Both the position numbers and the translations under genes were made by a program. Under the pieces are notes generated by a model, which did not search any database, was not told where the DNA came from, and was given only the letters and a program-made list of their open reading frames with translations. DNA of 7,582 bases from Desulfatitalea sp. GTDB taxonomy: Bacteria; Desulfobacterota; Desulfobacteria; Desulfobacterales; Desulfosarcinaceae. This document shows, in pieces, positions 1 through 4,820 of the stretch (positions are counted from its first letter, which is position 1; every line of letters starts with the position of its first letter). The DNA is taken from assembly GCA_013041835.1 (NCBI GenBank), contig JABDRH010000216.1, positions 1 to 7,582 of the forward strand, in the 5' to 3' direction.

Positions 1-615
1 CCATAAGGAAGGTTTGGCCGCTTGGCCGAAATGTACGCGGTAAAGGCAGCCCGGCCCATCATGCTCGGGATTGTCAGGCCAGTTGCGGACCCCGTATTTC
101 TCCTTGGATACTTGACAGCGCAGCTCCTCCACATGGGCCAGGGGCAGCCCGAAAACCGTGGGCAGTCCGGCCAAAATGCCTCGGGTGTAATCGCAGTCGT
201 ACCGAGTCTTGCGGCGTCCGTCATGGTAACAATCTTCCAGGACCACCCATGCCGGACCGGATTCGCGGACGAACACATCCCCGCAGGTTTTCAACAGCCG
301 GTTGTATTTGTATGTGTTGTCATAAAGAAATTTGGGGTTTCCCAGCAAGCGCACCACGCGGTCAAGAAAGCCCAGGGGCTGAAATCTTTCCGAAGCCAGG
401 GTCATTTTATAGACGGCATCGGGATCATCCAGCAGGGTCACCATGCGTTGGTAGAGGGTTTGCAGCAGGTCATGGGAGATCCAGTTGTGCACATCACAAA
501 GATAGGCTTCATCTACCGGCAGGTCGTCGAGTAACTGATCTACGGCTGCGTTGTGGACGTCGCGCACGTACTTGACGATGGAATTGGTGATGCGACAGCT
601 GATTTCTCGATTCAT
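1..615 (-). CDS. Sensor protein N-terminal region (V4R/heme-NO-binding-like), C-terminus outside window
   Basis: An open minus-strand frame of 205 codons runs without a stop from the ATG at 615 to the left edge, so the gene is partial. The protein begins MNREISCRITNSIVKYVRD. It contains conserved-looking blocks such as NWISHDLLQTLYQRMV, ASERFQPLGFLDRVVRLLG, WVVLEDCYHD, DYTRGILAGLPTVFGLP and CLYRVHF. I recognise this pattern as the roughly 200-residue N-terminal input module found in many deltaproteobacterial PAS/histidine-kinase or GGDEF proteins, distantly like the V4R/HNOB fold; that assignment is from memory. No membrane segment is seen, so it is probably cytosolic. The output domain lies beyond the window and is unknown. 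The start is two bases after the PilZ stop, with no clear ribosome binding site of its own, which suggests translational coupling. The ligand is unknown. Confidence 0.82.
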   Translation of the reverse strand, partial: MNREISCRITNSIVKYVRDVHNAAVDQLLDDLPVDEAYLCDVHNWISHDLLQTLYQRMVTLLDDPDAVYKMTLASERFQPLGFLDRVVRLLGNPKFLYDNTYKYNRLLKTCGDVFVRESGPAWVVLEDCYHDGRRKTRYDCDYTRGILAGLPTVFGLPLAHVEELRCQVSKEKYGVRNWPDNPEHDGPGCLYRVHFGQAAKPSLW

Positions 616-617
616 GA

Positions 618-998
618 TCAGTTATATTGACCCCGAGTGCGGCGCTCGGTATCGACAAACCGGCTGATTTGCTCACGTGATGGCTCCGGCAAATCTTCGA
701 AACGACAGCCAACGGAGACAAACTTGGGTACTCCCAAGTCCTTGATCCAACGGATTTGGCCGATCACATCACTCAAAAAGGAGAGCTGCGTGTTTCCGGC
801 AATATCTATCAGCGTCAGGGTATCTCCTTCCTTGATCTTGTCTTGATCGGCCTTGGCCACTACGATATTGATGCCGCCGACGCTCAGGTTGACAATGGAT
901 GCCACCAGTGTTTGCTGGTCCGCGGTTGTAAAGTGGCCGAAATATCCGTCTTCGAGGGTAAGGCTAAGTCGTGGGTAAAGCCTCTTCTCATCGGTCAT
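618..998 (-). CDS. PilZ-domain protein, predicted c-di-GMP receptor
   Basis: This 126-residue protein has both halves of the PilZ c-di-GMP-binding signature. The RxxxR motif is R6-L-Y-P-R10, and the (D/N)xSxxG motif is N37-L-S39-V-G-G42, followed by a beta-rich segment ending in SVGCRF near residues 95-100. The length fits a single stand-alone PilZ domain with no other output domain and no membrane segment, so it is expected to be a cytosolic adaptor that changes partner when c-di-GMP binds. The ATG at 998 is preceded by AAAGGAG eight bases upstream, a good ribosome binding site. It is followed two bases after its stop by the sensor gene on the same strand, so the two are likely one transcript, with the sensor a candidate functional partner. 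The PilZ call is strong; the downstream target is unknown. Confidence 0.92.
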   Translation of the reverse strand: MTDEKRLYPRLSLTLEDGYFGHFTTADQQTLVASIVNLSVGGINIVVAKADQDKIKEGDTLTLIDIAGNTQLSFLSDVIGQIRWIKDLGVPKFVSVGCRFEDLPEPSREQISRFVDTERRTRGQYN

Positions 999-1171
999 GA
1001 TACTTGCTCCTTTGGGGTTGCAGATGGGATGGCGGGGTCCCGCCGCTTCATATTTCCTATCATAAAGCGAGGAGAATGGCGAGTCGCCGTTCGCTGCGGC
1101 AGCAAAGCCCGGCCAAACGAGCCGGTGGAGCGGTGGGCTTGCCTCGCCAATTCATCTCATGGTATTGAACA
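999..1171. promoter_or_regulatory. Divergent intergenic region with three short palindromes
   Basis: This 173-base gap separates the divergent PilZ and rhodanese genes and must hold both promoters. Three short GC-rich palindromes are visible: GGCGGG-gt-CCCGCC (1031-1044), GGCGA-g-TCGCC (1078-1088) and GCTGC-g-GCAGC (1093-1103). On the minus strand a TATGAT hexamer (about 1058-1063) could be a -10 box for the PilZ gene, but I see no good -35. I could not find a convincing promoter for the rhodanese. Confidence 0.3.
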
Positions 1172-1678
1172 ATGGCTAAGAATATGAAATGGACGACAAA
1201 CAACATCATGCTGCGCAAACTGATATATGAAGCCATGGGTGTGTTTTGCCTCGCCTTGTTGCTATCCATTGGCAGCTATGCCCTGCGGCCCGAGGCCTTG
1301 CCGTTGACGGCAGAAAAGACCGAAACGGTGCCGGCGCTGTCGCAGGATCTGCCTTATGTGGAGATTTCTCTGGAAGATGCCAGACAACTGTTTTCCCATG
1401 GACAGGTGCTGTTTGCCGATGCCAGGCCGCTTATGGCCTTCGAGCAAGGTCACATCCGGGGCGCCTTGCATCTGGATCCCAACGCCATCGATCAATGGAT
1501 CGACGACATGATGGCCAATACGCCCGCGGACACCCCGATCATTGCCTATTGTGAGGGCATCCAGTGTTCCCTGTCGAAAGAGCTGGCCGAAAAGCTAAGC
1601 TGGCTCGGGTACGAACAGGTTTACTATCTGGTGGACGGCTGGGGCCGATGGTGTGAGCATCACCTGCCAGTGGAATGA
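1172..1678 (+). CDS. Membrane-anchored single-domain rhodanese-like protein
   Basis: The 168-residue protein has a basic N-terminus (K3, K6, R15, K16), then a hydrophobic segment at about residues 20-37. This is followed by a rhodanese domain from about 61 to 165: PYVEISLEDARQLF, then FADARPLMAFEQGHIRGALH, and the active-site strand IIAYCEGIQCS. C127 is the likely persulfide-carrying cysteine, and C132 sits at the end of the active-site loop, so C127 and C132 could also form a disulfide. The charge pattern predicts an N-in signal anchor with the catalytic domain in the periplasm, acting in sulfane sulfur transfer. The first ATG has no ribosome binding site. ATGs at 1184 (M5) and 1208 (M13, MLRKLIYEA) are alternatives, and the last agrees best with my memory of relatives. 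Such proteins often sit beside a DoxX-like membrane gene, but none is here. The family is firm; the substrate is unknown. Confidence 0.88.
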   Translation: MAKNMKWTTNNIMLRKLIYEAMGVFCLALLLSIGSYALRPEALPLTAEKTETVPALSQDLPYVEISLEDARQLFSHGQVLFADARPLMAFEQGHIRGALHLDPNAIDQWIDDMMANTPADTPIIAYCEGIQCSLSKELAEKLSWLGYEQVYYLVDGWGRWCEHHLPVE

Positions 1679-1739
1679 CATTGGGGGGCTGCCGGAGACG
1701 ACCCCGCGTAAAAACGAAACCGCAATCATCGTTCGATCA

Positions 1740-2354
1740 TCAGCGCGCCAGCGCCATGAGCCGATATACCGGCAGGCTGGCCAGCCAGGCGGCATCTTCC
1801 GCAGGCAGGTATTCGCCGATGGAGGCGTCGAATAGCACGTTGGCTTCGGCGGGAAATTCATCGTCACCCTCCCAGACGATGACTTGAATGGGGGCGAAAG
1901 GCAGCAGTCGCAGCTCAAAGGCCGCGTCGCCGGTTTCCAAAGGGATGGCCCCTAATTTTTGGGCGGCCTTTAGAAGCGCCGCCGTGTTTTGCCCGAACAT
2001 TTGTTTCAGTGGATCGATAGCCCGCTTGACAAAGGCGCTAAAGTAGAATCCGGCACCGGGAATTTCCCGATAGGCGATCCATTCTCCGGTCAGCAGCGGG
2101 CGCACACCCTGCATGTAATGCAGCAGCAGCACTTGCTCCTGCAACGGGACCTGGGCGGTCGTATCGGCAAGATCCGCGAAAATGAAATCCGGAAAGGTCA
2201 CTCGGTAAACCCTGTCCAGAAAAGGAACCCGTAGCGCAGCACCGTCCCCGGTAACCTCAAATCCGCATCTGGCGGCAATGGTGTGGATATCTTCTTCGGC
2301 CAAGGCGCCAGCACTCAGATCGCGGGCCTGCTGAAAATCGTCGATGCGTGCCAT
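1740..2354 (-). CDS. DUF3786 domain-containing protein
   Basis: The 204-residue product matches the DUF3786 pattern as I remember it along nearly its whole length. It has YRVTFPDF (50-57), LQEQVLLLHYMQG (71-83), a central GEWIAYREIPGAGFYFSAF block (90-108), then IQVIVWEGDDEFPAEANVLF (156-175) and a YLPAED tail. No signal peptide, membrane helix or cysteine cluster is seen (a single Cys, C30), so it is likely cytosolic. The biochemical role of the family is unknown; it is typical of anaerobic bacteria and archaea. The ATG at 2354 has GGGAG about ten bases upstream, supporting this start. It is transcribed toward the rhodanese gene, with 61 bases between the two stops and no clear terminator there, and is divergent from aroE. 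It therefore looks monocistronic, and neighbours do not indicate a role. Confidence 0.88.
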   Translation of the reverse strand: MARIDDFQQARDLSAGALAEEDIHTIAARCGFEVTGDGAALRVPFLDRVYRVTFPDFIFADLADTTAQVPLQEQVLLLHYMQGVRPLLTGEWIAYREIPGAGFYFSAFVKRAIDPLKQMFGQNTAALLKAAQKLGAIPLETGDAAFELRLLPFAPIQVIVWEGDDEFPAEANVLFDASIGEYLPAEDAAWLASLPVYRLMALAR

Positions 2355-2404
2355 ATGTGGCGTTCTCCCATGCGTGTAGAATTCGGTTTGGTTTCCACCC
2401 GGGC

Positions 2405-2433
2405 ACCTTACCTGGCTGCGGTGAATATTTCAA
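2405..2433 (-). promoter_or_regulatory. Candidate sigma-70-type promoter for the DUF3786 gene
   Basis: Read on the minus strand, TTGAAA (2428-2433) and TAAGGT (2405-2410) are separated by exactly 17 bases and lie about 50 bases before the start codon. The -35 matches five of six consensus bases, but the -10 matches only three, so this is a weak prediction. Confidence 0.25.
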
Positions 2434-2437
2434 TCCA

Positions 2438-2466
2438 TTTACATTACCCTTCGGATTCGCTAAACA
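2438..2466 (+). promoter_or_regulatory. Candidate sigma-70-type promoter for aroE-aroK
   Basis: TTTACA (2438-2443) and TAAACA (2461-2466) are separated by 17 bases. The -35 is good (five of six) and the -10 poor (three of six). If used, the transcript would start near 2473 and have a leader of about 150 bases containing the inverted repeats described at 2503-2534 and 2590-2614. Confidence 0.22.
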
Positions 2467-2502
2467 GGGTTTGAAGTACAGGAAAGAAACAATTCCCACA
2501 GG

Positions 2503-2534
2503 TTGCGCCGAATTTGGGTACGTCTGCGGCGCAA
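2503..2534 (+). repeat. 8-bp inverted repeat upstream of aroE, followed by a T-run
   Basis: TTGCGCCG (2503-2510) and CGGCGCAA (2527-2534) are perfect complements around a 16-base loop. Twenty bases later a run of six Ts (2555-2560) continues into a pyrimidine stretch, preceded by a weak AAGC/GCTT stem. This could be a leader hairpin or part of an attenuator for aroE. The T-run does not directly follow the strong stem, so a terminator call is not secure. Confidence 0.4.
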
Positions 2535-2589
2535 ATGCGAGCAAGCTGGAGGGCTTTTTTCTTTCTTACGCCCCAAAATGACCTCATAG

Positions 2590-2614
2590 CTGCCCTGCCG
2601 TTAGCAGGGTTCAG
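2590..2614 (+). promoter_or_regulatory. Hairpin abutting the aroE ribosome binding site
   Basis: CCCTGC (2593-2598) pairs perfectly with GCAGGG (2604-2609) over a five-base loop. CTG (2590-2592) can add pairing with CAG (2612-2614) across a two-base bulge. The distal CAG includes the first bases of the AGGAG ribosome binding site (2613-2617) that serves the aroE start five bases further on. The fold could therefore partly hide the ribosome binding site. Confidence 0.4.
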
Positions 2615-2622
2615 GAGTCCGC

Positions 2623-3492
2623 ATGAAAGACCTGCGTGCTATCGGCACCTCGACCCAATTTTGCGCCGTAATCGGCAATCCCGTTGCCCACAGCTTGTCA
2701 CCCGCCATTCACAACGCCGCCTATGCCGCCCTGGGTCTGGATTTTGTCTACCTGGCCGGCCAGGTCGAGGACGTGCACAGCGCCCTGGCCGGCATGCGCG
2801 CATTGAGCAATTTCCGCGGCATGAGCGTCACCATCCCCCATAAGCATGAAGCCATGCGGCATGTGGACGAGATTCGCGCCGTGGACCGTGCCATTGGTGC
2901 CATCAACACCGTGGTCCATGAGGGCGACCGGCTTATCGGCTTGGGCACGGACGGTCCCGGCGCCCTGAAGGCGTTAGCCGATGCACAAGTCGACCTGACC
3001 GGAAAGCACGTGCTCATGCTCGGCGCCGGCGGCGCGGCGCGTATGATCGCTTTTACCCTGGCGCAGCAGACCCGCCCGGCCGCCATCACGTTGCTGGATA
3101 TCAATCCGACCCTTTTGGGACAGCTGAGCGGCGATCTGGCGGCTGAAGGCAACCCGGCCGTCCATGCGGCCCTGCTCGATAACGTCACCTTGGCCGAAGC
3201 CATGTCCAAAGCTCAGGTGATTATCCATTGCACTTCGGTCGGCATGCACCCCAATACAACGGCCTCACTGGTGCCGGTGTCGCTTTTTCGGTCCGGTCAG
3301 GTGGTCTTCGACATCGTCTACACACCGTTGGAGACACGGCTGCTGGCTGACGCCCGCTCACGGGGGTTGCAAACCGTCTCCGGTGTGGAAATGTTCATCA
3401 ACCAGGCCGTACTGCAGTTTGAGCAGTTTACCGGCGTCGAGGCCCCCGTTGAAGTGATGCGCCGGGTGGTAATGGAGAATCTATCGGCATGA
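2623..3492 (+). CDS. aroE: Shikimate dehydrogenase
   Basis: The 289-residue protein has the full AroE layout. The N-terminal substrate-binding domain has S24-L-S26-P, the VTIPHK loop with catalytic K74, N95 in AINT, and TDG with catalytic D110. The nucleotide-binding domain has the glycine-rich GAGGAAR (134-140), and the C-terminal lobe has DIVYTPLETRLL (230-241) and a GVEMFINQA helix. It reduces 3-dehydroshikimate to shikimate in the cytosolic chorismate pathway. Two positions differ from the usual pattern. The base before TDG is G108 instead of the common Asn. After the second strand the usual NRT motif for NADP phosphate is replaced by D159-I-N-P, which may favour NAD. The start has AGGAG five bases upstream. 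It overlaps the shikimate kinase gene by four bases, an operon arrangement that fits consecutive pathway enzymes. Confidence 0.96.
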   Translation: MKDLRAIGTSTQFCAVIGNPVAHSLSPAIHNAAYAALGLDFVYLAGQVEDVHSALAGMRALSNFRGMSVTIPHKHEAMRHVDEIRAVDRAIGAINTVVHEGDRLIGLGTDGPGALKALADAQVDLTGKHVLMLGAGGAARMIAFTLAQQTRPAAITLLDINPTLLGQLSGDLAAEGNPAVHAALLDNVTLAEAMSKAQVIIHCTSVGMHPNTTASLVPVSLFRSGQVVFDIVYTPLETRLLADARSRGLQTVSGVEMFINQAVLQFEQFTGVEAPVEVMRRVVMENLSA

Positions 3493-3995
3493 ATATCGTT
3501 TTAATCGGCTATCGCGGTACGGGCAAAAGTGCGGTGGGACGACAGGTGGCCGAGCGGCTGGGCATGACCTGCGTCTCCATGGATGCGCGCATCGTTGAGC
3601 GGGCGGGCATATCCATTCCTGCGATCGTGCAACAGCATGGGTGGTCTAAATTTCGTGACATGGAAACCGCCGTAGCGCGTGAGCTGGGCCAGCAGGACCA
3701 TTTGGTGATCGATACGGGCGGTGGTGTGATCGAGCGGCCTGAAAACATACCCGCACTGCGTGCCAACGGCCTGGTGATCTGGCTCAAGGCCTCGGTGGCG
3801 GTCATTGTTCAGCGCATTCAATTCGGCACCGAACGTCCCGCCCTGACACCGGGCAAGAGTTTCACTCAGGAGGTTGGTGAAGTGCTGACCCGGCGCCTGC
3901 CTCTTTACCAAGCCGTCGCCCAGAGGGAAATCGACACCGACCGCTTGACCCTCGACCAGGTCGCCGAGGCCGTCATCACAGCTTATCGTCTTTAG
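3489..3995 (+). CDS. aroK: Shikimate kinase
   Basis: At 168 residues it is of normal length for a monofunctional shikimate kinase, which phosphorylates shikimate at O3 with ATP. Visible elements are the P-loop GYRGTGKS (7-14), D32 in the shikimate-binding segment, FRDMET with R56, TGGGVIE (76-82) with the glycine triplet, the lid arginine R116 in ERPAL, and R136 in RRLPLY. Compared with well-studied kinases that have DxD in the first substrate loop, this one has S30-M-D32, so the first, Mg-associated Asp appears to be Ser. I think related deltaproteobacterial enzymes share this, but cannot check. The ATG overlaps the aroE stop (ATGA), with GGAG at 3474-3477 as ribosome binding site. A strong terminator follows. 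The symbol aroK is used in the general sense; aroL would be equally valid from sequence alone. Confidence 0.94.
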   Translation: MNIVLIGYRGTGKSAVGRQVAERLGMTCVSMDARIVERAGISIPAIVQQHGWSKFRDMETAVARELGQQDHLVIDTGGGVIERPENIPALRANGLVIWLKASVAVIVQRIQFGTERPALTPGKSFTQEVGEVLTRRLPLYQAVAQREIDTDRLTLDQVAEAVITAYRL

Positions 3996-4051
3996 AAATC
4001 ATGCAACCCGAAAGTCGCATGCTATGCCAGCCGGCTTTCCCGTAAATCAAT

Positions 4052-4062
4052 CCCCCCCCCCC
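4052..4062 (+). repeat. Homopolymer tract of eleven Cs
   Basis: Eleven consecutive Cs sit between the end of aroK and the terminator stem. Tracts of this length are prone to slippage and to sequencing length errors. It lies in non-coding sequence, so no frame depends on its length. Confidence 0.95.
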
Positions 4063-4066
4063 AATG

Positions 4067-4105
4067 ACAGGCTGCTATCATTATGATAGCAGCCTGTGTG
4101 TTTTT
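4067..4105 (+). terminator. Rho-independent terminator of the aroE-aroK operon
   Basis: The arms 4067-4081 and 4083-4097 are perfect 15-base complements around a single base, giving a practical stem of about 13 bp with a short AT loop. GTG and five Ts (4101-4105) follow, with another T5 a few bases on. It lies about 70 bases past the aroK stop. In the reverse direction the sequence before the stem ends in C-rich sequence rather than A-rich, so it reads as a one-way plus-strand terminator. Confidence 0.88.
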
Positions 4106-4207
4106 CTATCATTTTTATCGATAAATGGGCATATGGCAGAAGGTGGGGGTATTCCTCATGCCTGCCAAACCATATAATATCAGTGACTTTGGCACTTTTT
4201 GGCATTA

Positions 4208-4224
4208 TGGCACGTGCATTGCTT
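4208..4224 (+). promoter_or_regulatory. Sigma-54 (RpoN) -24/-12 promoter
   Basis: TGGCACG-TGCA-TTGCTT matches the sigma-54 consensus TGGCACG-N4-TTGC(A/T) at every fixed position, with the GG and GC doublets separated by ten bases. Transcription would start near 4234, about 68 bases before the Cys-rich gene. Activation would need an enhancer-binding AAA+ regulator, which is not encoded in this window. Two extra TGGCA copies lie at 4190-4194 and 4200-4204. Confidence 0.82.
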
Positions 4225-4301
4225 AGTTCTCTTCCAACGGCGGAAGAAATCCGACGCAACTGGTTGAAAACAGAGCGCCATATAGAAAAGGACACCCAGC
4301 C

Positions 4302-4565
4302 ATGATCGTTGAAACGCCCAAGCCGCTGCATGAAACCCTGGATATTCCTTGCTACGCCTGCAATTTGTGCAATGCCACCCATGTGTGCCGCTACCATCTC
4401 GGAGAACTGGTAGTGCAGGTGTGCCTTTGTAACGAATGTATGCAAATGGATACCCAACGTTTGCTCAATCGCATAATCGGGATTCAAGAGCATATCGCAG
4501 AACCGATAGGTCCTTTGCCCAATTTGGATGACCTGCGATTCACACCTTCGCGGCAGACCGCTTGA
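4302..4565 (+). CDS. Small cysteine-rich protein, possible zinc-ribbon-like metal binder
   Basis: I do not recognise this 87-residue protein. It has seven cysteines, C17, C20, C23, C29, C41, C43 and C46, arranged as CxxCxxC then CxCxxC, with histidines at 10, 27 and 32 nearby. The CYAC and CNEC pairs about 23 residues apart resemble the two knuckles of a zinc ribbon, but the extra cysteines could bind a second metal or an iron-sulfur cluster. Residues 50-65 look helical (TQRLLNRIIGIQEHI) and the tail is proline-rich. No signal peptide or membrane segment is seen. The ATG has AAAAGGA nine bases upstream and is placed about 68 bases after a sigma-54 promoter, which strongly supports a real, regulated gene. 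The hybrid kinase gene follows after 255 bases on the same strand. A DNA-binding, redox or partner-binding role are all possible. Confidence 0.8.
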   Translation: MIVETPKPLHETLDIPCYACNLCNATHVCRYHLGELVVQVCLCNECMQMDTQRLLNRIIGIQEHIAEPIGPLPNLDDLRFTPSRQTA

Positions 4566-4614
4566 GATCCGCCGGTTGCCGCATTGCCCACCATCAACAG
4601 CCTCTTCGTTTCAA

Positions 4615-4657
4615 AGGGTTCGCGCAAAAAAATGTGAAATATTTTAGCGCGAACCCT
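4615..4657 (+). repeat. Perfect 11-bp inverted repeat between Cys-rich gene and hybrid kinase
   Basis: AGGGTTCGCGC (4615-4625) and GCGCGAACCCT (4647-4657) are perfect complements around a 21-base AT-rich loop. After one A-A mismatch, AAAA (4627-4630) and TTTT (4642-4645) can extend the stem. No T-run follows (TAAGTATCC), so it is not a classical intrinsic terminator. It lies about 50 bases past the Cys-rich gene stop. It may be an RNA 3' end, a processing or stability hairpin, or an operator for the kinase gene. Confidence 0.6.
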
Positions 4658-4786
4658 AAGTATCCTCAGGCATAGTCCGATAAAGTATTTGTTCTGGCTT
4701 GATAGGTGCGGGTTTACGATCCGGCTCGGATTTCGGGTGTCAGGCAATGGTCGTTCTTGCCGATAGATTGCTTTCTACGCGGTTGG

Positions 4787-4800
4787 CCGGGTGCTCCCGG
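4787..4800 (+). repeat. Short hairpin just upstream of the hybrid kinase start
   Basis: CCGGG (4787-4791) and CCCGG (4796-4800) form a perfect five-base GC stem with a TGCT loop, ending 20 bases before the kinase ATG. It could affect initiation, but a stem this short occurs readily by chance in GC-rich DNA. Confidence 0.3.
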
Positions 4801-4820
4801 ACGGAAAATTGTAAAGATCG

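Larger units (their letters stand above)
3996..4301. other. Intergenic region between aroK and the Cys-rich gene
   Basis: This 306-base stretch holds, in order, an 11-base C homopolymer, the aro terminator dyad, a perfect TATAAT hexamer (4173-4178) without a recognisable -35, three TGGCA repeats, and a sigma-54 promoter. A plus-strand frame from 4096 to 4305 is open, but the promoter lies inside it and it has no ribosome binding site, so I read it as leader rather than gene. Confidence 0.6.

Noticed and set aside
22..534. Plus-strand open frame of 170 codons at the left edge
   Set aside because: The minus strand of the same region encodes a recognisable sensor module over its full length, so this is a shadow frame.
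1679..1739. Possible bidirectional terminator between the rhodanese and DUF3786 genes
   Set aside because: Only a GGGG/CCCC pairing with a long loop and an imperfect dyad near 1724-1740 are visible, with no adjoining T-run on either strand.
2461..2560. Possible c-di-GMP or other riboswitch in the aroE leader
   Set aside because: I compared it by eye with the GEMM-I core and found no matching conserved blocks; only simple inverted repeats are present.
4096..4305. Plus-strand open frame ending with an ATGA overlap onto the Cys-rich gene
   Set aside because: It has no ribosome binding site and starts within the terminator region, and the sigma-54 promoter lies inside it, so its start would not be on the transcript. 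The end (TAEEIRRNWLKTE) looks somewhat protein-like, so a small doubt remains.
4047..4493. Minus-strand open frame of 148 codons
   Set aside because: It is antisense to the terminator, the promoter and most of the Cys-rich gene, begins without a ribosome binding site, and has no motif.
4749..4760. Possible second sigma-54 site (TGGTCG...TTGC) before the kinase
   Set aside because: The GG and GC doublets are separated by eight bases instead of ten, and the -24 element departs from consensus.
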